Positions 53,693 to 62,673 are shown, counted from the stretch's first letter. The stretch is 64,000 nt of DNA from Ardenticatenaceae bacterium (GCA_020634235.1 JACKCB010000001.1:992001-1056000), one strand, 5' to 3'. Notes: generated by a model not told the origin, from the letters alone. Made by a program: numbers and translations.

Positions 53693-54577
53693 ATGAAACG
53701 CGTGGGCATCGTTCTGTTAGGAATTGTGGGGGTGCTGCTGGTCTTGTATGGGGTACTGGCCTGGCGCTCCCGGCCGGTGCCCGATCACCCCTTCTTTGGC
53801 GACCGGGATCAGGTATTGGTCATCGCCCACCAGGGCGGCGAAAAGCTCCGGCCGGACAACACCCTGGTAGCCTTCAGCTACGCCGTCGAACTGGGCGTGG
53901 ACGTGCTGGAGATGGACATGCACAGCACCCAAGACGGCGTGCTGGTGGTGATGCACGACGAAAGCGTCGACCGCACCACCAACGGCAGCGGCCTCATCAA
54001 AGAGATGACCCTGGCCGAACTGAAAACGCTGGATGCGGCCTACAACTGGCCCCACCACGATCCTGCAGGGCCGCGCCCCTATCGTGGCCAGGGCATCACC
54101 GTACCCACCGTGGAAGAGCTGTTCCAATCCTTCCCGCAGATGCGCATGAACATCGAGATCAAGCAGGCCGACCCACCCATCGTGCAGCCCTTCTGCGACC
54201 TGCTGCGCCAGTACAACATGACCGACCAGGTACTCGTCGCCTCCTTCCACCCCGAAACCATGGTCAACTTCCGCCAGACCTGCCCAGAAGTTGCCACCAG
54301 CGGCACCGAGCCAGAGATTCGCAGCTTCTTCATCCCCAACACCATCTTCCTGGGCGCGGTCTACCAGTCGCCGGCCGAGGCGTTTCAGGTGCCGGAATAT
54401 TCAGGCGACCTGCACGTACTGACCGGGCGCTTCATTCGCGGCGCGCACCAGCACAACGTAGACGTACACGCCTGGACCATCGACGAGCCAGAAGACATGG
54501 CCCGGCTCATCGACCTGGGCATCGATGGCATCATCACCAACCGGCCGGACCTGCTGCTGGAACTGCTGGGCCGCTAG
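53693..54577 (+). CDS. Glycerophosphodiester phosphodiesterase, membrane-anchored
   Basis: 294 residues. An N-terminal helix (about 4-24) anchors or exports it. The GDPD fold shows HQGGEKLRPDNTLVAF (first catalytic His; Asn-Thr of PENT kept as PDNT), LEMDMHSTQDGVLVVMHDE (second His) and a C-terminal AWTIDEPEDMARLID and GIDGIITNRPD. It hydrolyses glycerophosphodiesters from phospholipid turnover, probably outside the membrane. Confidence 0.92.
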   Translation: MKRVGIVLLGIVGVLLVLYGVLAWRSRPVPDHPFFGDRDQVLVIAHQGGEKLRPDNTLVAFSYAVELGVDVLEMDMHSTQDGVLVVMHDESVDRTTNGSGLIKEMTLAELKTLDAAYNWPHHDPAGPRPYRGQGITVPTVEELFQSFPQMRMNIEIKQADPPIVQPFCDLLRQYNMTDQVLVASFHPETMVNFRQTCPEVATSGTEPEIRSFFIPNTIFLGAVYQSPAEAFQVPEYSGDLHVLTGRFIRGAHQHNVDVHAWTIDEPEDMARLIDLGIDGIITNRPDLLLELLGR

Positions 54578-54663
54578 CGCAAGGGCGATTTGGTAAATGG
54601 CCGCATTGGCTCTAAACTAATGAATCACGATCATTTTCAGCACAGCAGCAGCTCAGGATAACC

Positions 54664-56433
54664 ATGCAATCATTAACCCACCAACTAACAGAGATTTTCG
54701 GCGACGCCTTTGTCGCCGCCGGCTACGAGCGGCAGTATGGCGAGGTCGTCGCCTCCAGGCGGTCCGAAACGGCCGACTTCCAATGCAACGGCGCGCTGCC
54801 CGCCGCCCGCGTCTACCAGCAGAAGCCGCGCGATATTGCCAGCAAGGTCATCGCCGCCCTGCCGGAAAGAGCGATGTTTGCCGAGGTGATCCCGGCCGGG
54901 CCCGGTTTCATCAACATCAAACTCAGCGACCAGTTCCTGGCCGGCCATATCCAGCGCATGGCCCAGGATAGCCGGCTGGGCTGCCCCACCGTAAACCGGC
55001 CGCGGACCATCATCCTCGACTTCGGCGGCCCTAACGCCGCCAAATACATGCACGTTGGCCACCTGCGCTCCACCATCATTGGCGACAGCTTGCAGCGGCT
55101 CTTCCGCTTCCGCGGCGACCGGCTGATCAGCGACATTCACATGGGGGATTGGGGCACACAAATGGGCATGCTCATCACCGAAATCGAGCGTCACTACCCT
55201 GACCTGCCCTACTTCGACGAGAACTACACCGGCCCCTACCCGGCCGGGTCCCCCGTCACCATGGACGACCTGCAAGTGATGTACCCCGCGGTATCTGCCC
55301 GCTGCGCCAGCGACCCGGCCGCCGCCGAAGCCGCCCGCCTGGCCACCAAAGCACTGCACGATGCCCGGCCGGGTTACCGCGCCCTCTGGCAGCACATCCG
55401 CAACATCTCCGACGAAGCCCTCCAACACGATTTCAGCACCCTGGGCGTCAGCTTCGACCTCTGGCTGGGCGAAAGCGACGTCCACGACCTCATCGCCCCG
55501 CTCATTGCCCGGCTGGTCGCCGGTGGCTATACGCAAGAAAGCCGCGGCGCGCTCATCGTCCCCGTCAACGAACCAGACGACAAGCGCGAACTCCCGCCGT
55601 TGATGCTGCTCAAATCGGATGGCGCCGTACTCTACGGCACCACCGACCTGGCCACCATCGACCTGCGCATGGCCGAATACCAGCCCAACGCCATCCTATA
55701 CGTGGTCGATGACCGCCAATCATTGCACTTTGCCCAGGTGTTCCGCGCCGCCTACAAAACAGGCGTCGTGCCACCGGAAACGGCCCTGGAGCACCTGCCC
55801 TTCGGCACCATGAACGGGCCGGACGGTAAGCCGTTCAAAACACGCGCCGGCGAAGTGATGATGCTGCGCGACCTCATCGCCATGGTCATCGACAAGGCGC
55901 GGGCGCGGCTGGACGAGATGGCCGTGGCCGAGGAGTACGACGAAGCAGAGCGCGAGCAGATCGCCCGCCTGGTAGGGTTGGCCACCCTCAAATTCGCCGA
56001 TCTGCTGAACCATCGGGCCAAGGATTACGTGTTCGACCTGGAGCGCTTCTCGGCGTTTGAAGGGCGCACCGGCCCCTACCTGCTCTACACCGCCGTGCGG
56101 GTGAAGTCGATTATGCGCCGGGCAGAGGCACAGGGAATTACGATGGGCGAGATACTGCCCCCGGCCGGGGCAGAAGAGCGCGAGCTGATGCTAAAGCTGA
56201 CCGAACTACCCGACATCCTCCAGTTCGCCTACGACGCCCGCTCCCCCAACCACATCAGCGACTACGCCTACAACCTGGCCATGATGTTCAACCGTTTCTA
56301 CCGCGAATACCACATCCTGAGCGAGCCAGACGCGGCACGGCAGGCCTCCTGGCTGGCCGTTTCCGCCTACACCCTGGCCCAACTGGAACTAACCCTCAAT
56401 CTGCTGGGCATCGAGGTACCGGCCCGGATGTAG
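54664..56433 (+). CDS. argS: Arginyl-tRNA synthetase
   Basis: 589 residues. The N-terminal Arg-tRNA-synthetase-specific domain is followed by the class I catalytic core with ANAAKYMHVGHLRST-type HIGH motif (HVGH, about residue 130) and GTMNGPDGKPFKTRAGEV in place of KMSKS. The C-terminal anticodon-binding domain ends with LLGIEVPARM. It charges tRNA-Arg. The ATG has cagga upstream. It is followed 8 bp later by a Nudix gene. Confidence 0.96.
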   Translation: MQSLTHQLTEIFGDAFVAAGYERQYGEVVASRRSETADFQCNGALPAARVYQQKPRDIASKVIAALPERAMFAEVIPAGPGFINIKLSDQFLAGHIQRMAQDSRLGCPTVNRPRTIILDFGGPNAAKYMHVGHLRSTIIGDSLQRLFRFRGDRLISDIHMGDWGTQMGMLITEIERHYPDLPYFDENYTGPYPAGSPVTMDDLQVMYPAVSARCASDPAAAEAARLATKALHDARPGYRALWQHIRNISDEALQHDFSTLGVSFDLWLGESDVHDLIAPLIARLVAGGYTQESRGALIVPVNEPDDKRELPPLMLLKSDGAVLYGTTDLATIDLRMAEYQPNAILYVVDDRQSLHFAQVFRAAYKTGVVPPETALEHLPFGTMNGPDGKPFKTRAGEVMMLRDLIAMVIDKARARLDEMAVAEEYDEAEREQIARLVGLATLKFADLLNHRAKDYVFDLERFSAFEGRTGPYLLYTAVRVKSIMRRAEAQGITMGEILPPAGAEERELMLKLTELPDILQFAYDARSPNHISDYAYNLAMMFNRFYREYHILSEPDAARQASWLAVSAYTLAQLELTLNLLGIEVPARM

Positions 56434-56441
56434 CCCAAATC

Positions 56442-56837
56442 ATGCGACGTCGAGCAGGAGTGATCATCATCCACGATGGCAAAGTGCTGCTAATGCGGCG
56501 CTACAAATATGGCCGCCACTACTACGTGGTGCCTGGCGGGGGCGTGGAAGAGGGCGAGACGCTGGCCGAAGCCGCCATTCGCGAGGTCAAAGAAGAGACA
56601 GGGCTGGACGTAACCATCGCCCGCAAACTGTGCGAGTTCAACAGCCGCGGGCAGCCAGAACATTACTTCCTGGCCGCCCAATTCGCCGGCGAACTATGCC
56701 TGGGCGGGCCAGAAGTGGACCGCCAATCCCGGCAAAACGTGTATAACCTGGAGTGGGTGCCCCTGAGCAAACTAGATGATATCCCGCTCACGCCCCGCAC
56801 CATCTGCGAGCAAATCTTTGCCATCTTCAGCCGCTAA
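56442..56837 (+). CDS. Nudix hydrolase
   Basis: 131 residues. The Nudix box GGGVEEGE...REVKEETGL is complete at about 36-58. The rest is the usual small alpha/beta fold. It lies 8 bp after argS, so it is co-transcribed. Substrate unknown. Confidence 0.88.
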   Translation: MRRRAGVIIIHDGKVLLMRRYKYGRHYYVVPGGGVEEGETLAEAAIREVKEETGLDVTIARKLCEFNSRGQPEHYFLAAQFAGELCLGGPEVDRQSRQNVYNLEWVPLSKLDDIPLTPRTICEQIFAIFSR

Positions 56838-56879
56838 ACAAAGTTACGCCGGCCGACGGAGTGCGGACCTGGAAGCCAA

Positions 56880-57545
56880 TTACGCCAGGCGGGCGCGGTA
56901 AATCTGGCGGCGGGCGGCGCTGCTAAGCCACAACTCCTCGCCTACCCAGGCCAGCCCCATGGGCAAGAAATCCACCTCATAGCGGGCCACTTCCCGGCCG
57001 GGGCCAGGATCAATCTCGGCCACAGCAAAGTGACGCTCCCCTGCCAGCCAGTCAAACTGCCCGCCAGCGAAAGCCATCGGGTAAGGATAGCCTACCCACA
57101 GGTGGCCGGCATGGTAAGCCAAACCGCCAGCGGCCACGGGGATGCTCACCCGGCCGGTCACCACCCCCTGCGCCCGGTCAATGGCCAGCAGCGCCCCCTG
57201 CTGCTGTGACACCGCCCACAACTGCTGCCCATCCCAGGCTACCCCGGCCAGGCGGCCATGGTCAGCAATGACGATGGTGCGGTCATAATCATGAGTGGCC
57301 GGGTTGATGTTGCGCAGCCAACCCTCATCGATGAGCGCCTGCCACAGCCCATGCCCATCCCAGGCCACGCCGCTCAGCACGCCGGGGCAGATAATCTGGT
57401 CCCGCACCGTCCACGTGGCCAGGTCCAGCCGGTAAATCTGCCCGGTCGCGTAATCCGCATTCCACAAAGACTCGCCATCCCAGGCCAACCCGGCCGGGCC
57501 CCGGCCGGGGGCTTCATGCGCTTCAACAATCGTTAACTGTGCCAT
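56880..57545 (-). CDS. Beta-propeller protein of glutamine cyclotransferase-like type
   Basis: 221 residues made of about five repeats of the form GxAWDGxxLW (GLAWDGESLW, GVAWDGHGLW, GVAWDGQQLW, GLAYHAGHLW, GLAWVGEELW), each followed by a beta strand describing a ratio or parameter. This is a five- or six-bladed beta-propeller like bacterial glutaminyl cyclotransferases. No signal peptide is seen, so it is probably cytoplasmic. Enzyme activity is not shown. Confidence 0.75.
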   Translation of the reverse strand: MAQLTIVEAHEAPGRGPAGLAWDGESLWNADYATGQIYRLDLATWTVRDQIICPGVLSGVAWDGHGLWQALIDEGWLRNINPATHDYDRTIVIADHGRLAGVAWDGQQLWAVSQQQGALLAIDRAQGVVTGRVSIPVAAGGLAYHAGHLWVGYPYPMAFAGGQFDWLAGERHFAVAEIDPGPGREVARYEVDFLPMGLAWVGEELWLSSAARRQIYRARLA

Positions 57546-57571
57546 ACGCCTCCCAACAGGCGTGGTCCGGG

Positions 57572-58591
57572 TCAGGTAATATCACGGCCCACCGCCTGGG
57601 CAATCGCCTTCATTTCCAGCACCAGTTTAGCAAAACGCTCCGGTTTTAGCGACTGGGCCCCATCAGACAAAGCCTCATCCGGCCGGGGATGCACCTCAAT
57701 AATCAGCCCATCCGCCCCCGCCGCCACGCTGGCCTTGGCCGCCGCCGACACATACTCCCACTTGCCCGTGGCATGGCTGGGGTCGGCAATAATCGGCAGG
57801 TGGGAAAGGTGCTTAATCACCGGAATGGCGTTAATGTCAAACGTGTTGCGCGTATACGTCTCAAAGGTGCGGATCCCCCGCTCGCACAGCATCACCCGCT
57901 TGTTGCCGTGGCTCAGAATGTACTCGGCGCACATCAGCCACTCCTCCATCAGGCTGCTCATACCCCGCTTCAGCAGCACCGGCCGCTGCGCCTCGCCCAC
58001 CGCGTGCAGCAGGGCATAATTTTGCATATTGCGCGCCCCAATCTGCAAGATGTCGGCATATTCGCAAACCAGCGGCACCAGCGCCGGCTCCATCACCTCG
58101 GTAATCACCGGCAGCCCCGTCGCCTCGCGCGCCTCGGCCAGGTATTTTAGCCCCTCTTCGCCCATCCCCTGAAAAGCGTAGGGGGAAGAGCGCGGCTTGA
58201 ATGCCCCACCGCGCAGCACGTGCGCCCCGGCCTCTTTCACCGCGTGGGCCGTCTCCAAAATCTGGCTGCGGCTCTCCACCGAACAGGGACCGGCCATAAT
58301 AATCAGCCCCTGGCCGCCCACGACCTGGTTGGCAATGGGAAAGCGCGTATCCTCGGCCTTGAAGTCGCGGCTGGCCAGCTTGAAGGGCTTGCGCACCGGC
58401 ACCACCCGCGCCACGCCGGGCATCTGTTCCAGCACGGCAAAATCGAGGGGCTGGCCGCTGCCCACAATGCCCAGCACTGTCTGGTTGTTCCCTTCGGACA
58501 GGTGAACGTGGTAGCCCAGGTCTTCCAGCCGGGCAATCACCGCCGATGTTTCGCGCATCCGCGCTTGTGCGTCCATGATTACCAGCATCAT
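57572..58591 (-). CDS. aroF: 3-Deoxy-7-phosphoheptulonate (DAHP) synthase
   Basis: 339 residues. An N-terminal ferredoxin-like regulatory domain (about 1-75) is followed by the (beta/alpha)8 barrel: MAGPCSVESRSQI, LRGGAFKPRSSPYAFQG, DILQIGARNMQN, VLLKRGMSS, IIADPSHATGKW and GLIIEVHPRPDEALSDG. These are the conserved metal and substrate residues of type I-beta DAHP synthases. It starts the shikimate pathway by joining PEP and erythrose 4-phosphate. It is the second gene of the aroH-aroF operon, with a gap of 6 bp. Confidence 0.96.
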   Translation of the reverse strand: MMLVIMDAQARMRETSAVIARLEDLGYHVHLSEGNNQTVLGIVGSGQPLDFAVLEQMPGVARVVPVRKPFKLASRDFKAEDTRFPIANQVVGGQGLIIMAGPCSVESRSQILETAHAVKEAGAHVLRGGAFKPRSSPYAFQGMGEEGLKYLAEAREATGLPVITEVMEPALVPLVCEYADILQIGARNMQNYALLHAVGEAQRPVLLKRGMSSLMEEWLMCAEYILSHGNKRVMLCERGIRTFETYTRNTFDINAIPVIKHLSHLPIIADPSHATGKWEYVSAAAKASVAAGADGLIIEVHPRPDEALSDGAQSLKPERFAKLVLEMKAIAQAVGRDIT

Positions 58592-58597
58592 CTATTT

Positions 58598-59119
58598 TTA
58601 CACCTCAAGGTTCATGGGGTTGGGGGTGGGGGTGCCCCCGGCCGGGGCCAAAACCTGCTGCACCGCGGGCTCAATCTCCTCAAAGGGCACCAGGGGCAGG
58701 CTGCCACGGTCTGGCCGCAGCCCCTTCGCCTCCCGCAAATAAACGTGCACAATCTCTTTGGCCGGCTTCATGGTATTCCAGTGCAGCAAAACCCGTACAC
58801 AGCGGGGCAACCCGTCGGGCACGGCCATTTCATGCCCACACAACAGAGCCACATCATACCACCCCAACTGGCGCGCGGCCAATGCCGGATAGGTCGCATT
58901 GAGGTCCAGCGTGGTGGTGAAGTAGGCACTGGCCACGTCGTCGGGTGAGATGCCGTTGAACCAGATGAGGTTCAGCAGCAGCTCGCGGGTGGCAGCCAGG
59001 ATCGCCTCCGCGCTGTTCTCCGTCACCGTTGTGGCCCCCCGCACCCCGCGGCAAGCCCACCCCGGCCGGGGGATTGCAATCGCCGTCGGGTGATGTCCAT
59101 TTGTACCCTTCTGCTTCAT
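58598..59119 (-). CDS. aroH: Chorismate mutase, AroH type
   Basis: 173 residues. From about residue 22 the sequence follows the AroH family: CRGVRGATTVTENSAEAIL, FTTTLDLNATYPALAAR, VALLCGHEMAVPDGLPRCVR and HVYLREAKGLRPD. It converts chorismate to prephenate, toward Phe and Tyr. The N-terminus is about 20 residues longer than usual; the ATG is supported by aaggaagg 6 bp upstream. It is the first gene of the operon, under the attenuator described separately. Confidence 0.94.
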   Translation of the reverse strand: MKQKGTNGHHPTAIAIPRPGWACRGVRGATTVTENSAEAILAATRELLLNLIWFNGISPDDVASAYFTTTLDLNATYPALAARQLGWYDVALLCGHEMAVPDGLPRCVRVLLHWNTMKPAKEIVHVYLREAKGLRPDRGSLPLVPFEEIEPAVQQVLAPAGGTPTPNPMNLEV

Positions 59120-59154
59120 TTGCCACCTTCCTTTCAGAGAAACGCTAACCTCTC

Positions 59155-59185
59155 AAAAAAAAAGACGCGGGGGTCGCCGCGTCTT
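59155..59185 (-). terminator. Attenuator terminator of aroH-aroF
   Basis: On the minus strand AAGACGCGG (59185-59177) and CCGCGTCTT (59170-59162) form a perfect 9-bp stem with a 6-nt loop. It is followed by TTTTTTTTT (59163-59155, the first two T within the stem). It lies 36 bp before the aroH start, inside the operon's own leader, and downstream of a Phe/Tyr-rich leader peptide. Confidence 0.92.
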
Positions 59186-59214
59186 CCAGAAAACGATGGG
59201 GGTTGCCTCAGCTT

Positions 59215-59310
59215 CTACTCAAGGTCAACCAACCGCCTCCGCATACGCGACGTTGGCAGTGGGCCGTAAAAATAGAAATAGTAGAAGTTGCTAAAGGCAC
59301 AGGTCCACAT
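59215..59310 (-). CDS. Phe/Tyr-rich leader peptide of aroH-aroF (attenuator)
   Basis: 31 residues from ATG 59310 to a TAG at 59215. The sequence starts MWTCAFSNFYYFYFYGPLP and ends RMRRRLVDLE. Eight of residues 6-15 are Phe or Tyr (F6, F9, Y10, Y11, F12, Y13, F14, Y15). It stops 30 bp before the terminator stem. This is the classical form of a ribosome-stalling leader: shortage of charged tRNA-Phe or tRNA-Tyr would stall the ribosome on this run and let transcription continue into the aromatic synthesis genes. A stem CCAAC/GUUGG (59252-59256 with 59229-59233) sits after the run. Confidence 0.88.
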   Translation of the reverse strand: MWTCAFSNFYYFYFYGPLPTSRMRRRLVDLE

Positions 59311-59320
59311 AATGGCCGGC

Positions 59321-59349
59321 ATCATAACACGACCGGCGCAGAGCGTCAA
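59321..59349 (-). promoter_or_regulatory. Promoter of the aro leader and operon
   Basis: On the minus strand TTGACG (59349-59344), a 17-bp spacer and TATGAT (59326-59321). Transcription should begin only 3-4 nt before the leader-peptide ATG, so the leader would be read from a nearly leaderless mRNA. Confidence 0.82.
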
Positions 59350-59432
59350 GCCGTGGATGAGATTGGTCCATTCTCCAAAGATTTGATGAACCAACCCCTA
59401 CCGGCGCAAGCGGGGCAAGAACACTTCACACC

Positions 59433-59494
59433 AGACCTGACAGATTTCTGGGCCATTTCTGGCCTATACCGTTGGGAAGAAATCTGTCAGGTCT
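59433..59494. repeat. 17-bp perfect inverted repeat
   Basis: AGACCTGACAGATTTCT (59433-59449) and AGAAATCTGTCAGGTCT (59478-59494) are exact inverted copies, 28 bp apart. They lie between the end of the SpoU gene and the aro promoter. The hairpin could end transcription of the SpoU gene on the minus strand, although no T run follows. Confidence 0.85.
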
Positions 59495-59533
59495 CCAAAC
59501 GCTCACGCCACCCCCCATCCCCCCGCTATGAGC

Positions 59534-60055
59534 CTAACCCGCGTGCAAAACGTGGTATAGCACAATACTCAGGGCCACATGGACATTCAGCGACAACCCC
59601 TTGCCATACATCGGCAAAAACACCGCCCCATCGCAGGCCGCCAGCGTCGCCCTGGTCACCCCATGATCCTCATGCCCCACCACCAGGCACGTCTTTTCCG
59701 GGTAACGATACGCAAAATACGGCTGCGCCCCCTCGGCCAGTTCCACCGCCACCACGTGGTAGCCCGCCTGCCGCAGACCACCAATGGCCACCACCGCATC
59801 CGCCTCATAGCGCCAGGGTACGCGCAGGCTCTTAAAGCGCGCCACCTTGTCCATCGTCGCATTGGGCGGTGTAGGAGTGATGCCTGTCAGCACCAGTTCC
59901 GTCACGCCCGCTCCATCGGCCACCCGAAAAATGGAGCCGACATTGGCCGGATATTCCACACTTTGCAGCAAGGCCACCAGATCATGGGTTGGCCGGTGCT
60001 GCCGTTTATAATCGCGTAAGAAGCGCTTCAGGTCAGTGCCGATCAAAGGTCGCAT
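59534..60055 (-). CDS. SpoU/TrmH-family RNA 2'-O-methyltransferase
   Basis: 173 residues. The three SPOUT motifs are present: EYPANVGSIFRVADGAGV, TCLVVGHEDHGV and LPMYGKGLSLNVHVALSIVLYH, which forms the trefoil knot that binds SAM. It methylates a ribose in tRNA or rRNA. The gene begins 6 bp after the stop of the NACHT-HEAT gene and is probably co-transcribed with it. Confidence 0.92.
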   Translation of the reverse strand: MRPLIGTDLKRFLRDYKRQHRPTHDLVALLQSVEYPANVGSIFRVADGAGVTELVLTGITPTPPNATMDKVARFKSLRVPWRYEADAVVAIGGLRQAGYHVVAVELAEGAQPYFAYRYPEKTCLVVGHEDHGVTRATLAACDGAVFLPMYGKGLSLNVHVALSIVLYHVLHAG

Positions 60056-60061
60056 GGGGTC

Positions 60062-62587
60062 TCAGCCGCTCTCCAGATGGCCATGGGCGCGCTGTAACTG
60101 CGCCAGCGTGGCATAAGCGGCATCCCGCAGCAGCGTATTGTGGCCGCGGATCACCAGCGCGGTCAGAGCGCGCCGCACGTCAGCCAGCACCCCGGCCGGG
60201 ATCTGCACCTGCCCCAGACTCAACGCCGCCACCACCGCCAGCGCTGGCTCTGTCTCATCCGTCAACAAGGCCAGCAAATCAGGCACGGCCTCCGCCCCGG
60301 CCGGGAGCACCACCTCCTGTCGCACCGCCCAGGAAACCAGCCAGGGCAGGTCCCCCGCCTGGCGCGGCTGCCAGGGCAGCGGCCGGCTGCGGGCCGCCAT
60401 CGCCTCCAGAGCCACACTAGCCGCCGACTTCACCGCCCACTCATCATCCTCCAGCGCCAACTGCTCCAGCAAAGCCACCGCCCAATACACCTCCAGGCCA
60501 GCCAATCCCTGGATGGCCGCGCGGCGCACCGGCAAGGCCGCATCGATCGCCGCCTCGCGCAAAATCTGCCAGCCCTCTTCGCCATTGCGCGCCAACCCCA
60601 CCGCCACCGCCGCACTCATGGCCGCATCCTTGCCCAGCAGGGTGAGCAGCAGCGGTTTCTCCCCGGCCGGGTCACTCAACCAGGCCAGCGCATACACCGC
60701 CATCAGCCGCACCGCCACATCCCCATCGGCCAGCAGCTTCTCCAGCGCCGGCACCGCCACCCCCGCATCCTGTCGGGACCAGGCAATCGCCGCCGCCTGG
60801 CGCAGTTCCGGCTCAGTGCGCTGCATCAACTGGCGCAGCAAAGCCAGCACCCCCGGCTCACCAGACACCGCCAGCGCCGCCACCGCCCGGAAGCGCAGCG
60901 CCAGCGGCACCTGGCCATTCACAATAATCTGCCCCAACTGGATCAACGCCTGCCGCCGCCACGCCCCTGGGTCGGCCACCTCCGGCAGCCAACTCGCCAG
61001 TTGGAAGAGGCGGTTCTGATACGGATCCTGGCGGTCCTTCTCCAACAGCCAGCGCGCCAGCCCCTGTTCCCCAACCCGGCCGACATAAAAACGCAGCACG
61101 CCCGCCCAGGCCGGATCATGCACATGATCCACCGCCAACTGGTGCAGCTCCGCCTGGGCCAGATGCGCCGCGGCCAGGAAATCGCGCCAGACCGGGCTGC
61201 GCAGCCCCACGCGCCCATCCGCCCAATTGACAAAGAGGGGATTGTCGCGCAAGGTGCGGGTCAGCGCCCCCATCAGCCGCGTGTCCGGCCCAAAGGGCGC
61301 TAGAATCTCGGCCGCCAGCGCTTCCACTTGTGGTGGCGCCAACGCCGTCCAGCCATGCTCGTGCAACTGCCAGGCCACCGCCTGCCACAGCGTCTGCGTC
61401 GTCTCGTGGAACCAGGTGGGCAGCTTGTCTTCGCGGGGCAGGTGGTGGCGCAGCAGGGCCGCCAGCAGCTCACCCTGGCGCTCCAGCCCGGCCGGGAACT
61501 GGTCAGCCAGCCCAGCCTCCCCATCCGCCGCTTCAACCGCGCCGGTGTCCAAAAGCTGCCCCCAAAGCTGCGCCGTACTGGTAAGCGCATCCCGGCCGGG
61601 ATGCCAGTAATGGCGCAGCTGCGGTGGCCGTGGGCAAGCCAGCGCTTCGGTCCACAACGCGCCCAGGGTCACCGCCTGCCCGGCGCGCCACGGCAGCAAG
61701 CCGCTCAAGGTGAAATCCAGGGCCAGCAGCGGTCCGTAGCCAGTGGTGCCCGTGGCCACCACCACCTGCAGCGCCGGATACTGGGCCAGCAATTGGCCCA
61801 ACCACGCCAGCGGGAAGCGCCCGGCCGGGACCTCATCACCACCATCCAGCAGCAGCAGCACCTGCCCGGCGGCCAGTTTCTGGTGCAGCAGGGCAGCCAC
61901 GCCCGGCGCCGTGAGCGGCCCGGAACGCAGTTGCAGCGCTCTGGCCAACACCCCGGCCGGGTCCTCCTCCGGCGGCGCAGCCGCAAAATCCAGCTCGGCC
62001 AGATGTACAAAAACGGGCATCACCGGCAGCAAAAAGGTATAGGGACCACTGTCGGCGGCCATAGCGCACAGGTAAGCGCAGTAAGCCAGCAGCGTCGTCT
62101 TGCCCGCCCCCGCCTCCCCGGCCAGAATCACCCGCCGCCCATTCAGCAGCAGGCCGCGCACAGACATGGCCGGCAGGGGCGGCCCGGCCACCTGCCCGGC
62201 CAGCGCTGGCCAGGCCCGGGCCAGGGGGCGCGCCCCCAAATCAGGCGGCTGGCCCGGCTCAATTTCGTCGGGCGCGGCCAGCAGTTGCGGAAAAACAAAT
62301 ATCTGTGACAGCTCCGCCCACTGATTGCCCAGGTGAAAGCTTTGCACATAGGCCGCCGTCTCCACCTGGAAACGCTTCTCCACCCCGGCCCGCACCCAGG
62401 TCTGTGTCTCCCGCACGCGGCTCACCGATTGGTCACGCAGCTGCAGCAGGCGCGGCAAAACGCGGTACAGGCCAATTGCCAGGGCCGCCCCCAGGATCAG
62501 GCCAATAAACAGGGAGATGAGGTCTAGCCGCCAGCCAGAGCCGCTCTGCAACAGCCAGAATGCAAGCACCACAAACAATCCACGCAA
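60062..62587 (-). CDS. Membrane-anchored NACHT-type NTPase with HEAT-repeat C-terminus
   Basis: 841 residues. Two hydrophobic segments (about 3-16 and 22-46) anchor the N-terminus. A coiled stretch and a NACHT-like NTPase follow: Walker A GEAGAGKTTLL (157-167), Walker B LLLLDGGDEVP (244-254). Residues about 400-560 are helical, and from about 575 on there are HEAT-like repeats (LRQAAAIAWSRQDAGVAV, VRLMAVYALAWLSD, VRRAAIQGLAGLEV). STAND ATPases of this build act as sensors; bacterial NACHT proteins include anti-phage ones. No effector domain is visible, so the membrane segment may be the effector. It shares an operon with a SpoU gene. Confidence 0.82.
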   Translation of the reverse strand: MRGLFVVLAFWLLQSGSGWRLDLISLFIGLILGAALAIGLYRVLPRLLQLRDQSVSRVRETQTWVRAGVEKRFQVETAAYVQSFHLGNQWAELSQIFVFPQLLAAPDEIEPGQPPDLGARPLARAWPALAGQVAGPPLPAMSVRGLLLNGRRVILAGEAGAGKTTLLAYCAYLCAMAADSGPYTFLLPVMPVFVHLAELDFAAAPPEEDPAGVLARALQLRSGPLTAPGVAALLHQKLAAGQVLLLLDGGDEVPAGRFPLAWLGQLLAQYPALQVVVATGTTGYGPLLALDFTLSGLLPWRAGQAVTLGALWTEALACPRPPQLRHYWHPGRDALTSTAQLWGQLLDTGAVEAADGEAGLADQFPAGLERQGELLAALLRHHLPREDKLPTWFHETTQTLWQAVAWQLHEHGWTALAPPQVEALAAEILAPFGPDTRLMGALTRTLRDNPLFVNWADGRVGLRSPVWRDFLAAAHLAQAELHQLAVDHVHDPAWAGVLRFYVGRVGEQGLARWLLEKDRQDPYQNRLFQLASWLPEVADPGAWRRQALIQLGQIIVNGQVPLALRFRAVAALAVSGEPGVLALLRQLMQRTEPELRQAAAIAWSRQDAGVAVPALEKLLADGDVAVRLMAVYALAWLSDPAGEKPLLLTLLGKDAAMSAAVAVGLARNGEEGWQILREAAIDAALPVRRAAIQGLAGLEVYWAVALLEQLALEDDEWAVKSAASVALEAMAARSRPLPWQPRQAGDLPWLVSWAVRQEVVLPAGAEAVPDLLALLTDETEPALAVVAALSLGQVQIPAGVLADVRRALTALVIRGHNTLLRDAAYATLAQLQRAHGHLESG

Positions 62588-62673
62588 CAGTCAATCAACC
62601 GGCGGACTTCGTCGCCGCCAACACACCGGGAAATATCGTGCCATGTTAACACAAAAAGCCTGTTTGGCCATTG

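Noticed and set aside
59120..59320. T-box riboswitch upstream of aroH
   Set aside because: No T-box sequence or specifier stem is seen, and the clear Phe/Tyr-rich frame with a simple terminator explains the region better.
60140..61303. Long open frame on the plus strand opposite the NACHT-HEAT gene (387 codons); a similar case on the minus strand at 13269-14303
   Set aside because: Both are mirror frames of well-supported genes in GC-rich DNA. Their translations are low-complexity Arg/Pro/His or Gly/Val/Ala and show no motifs.
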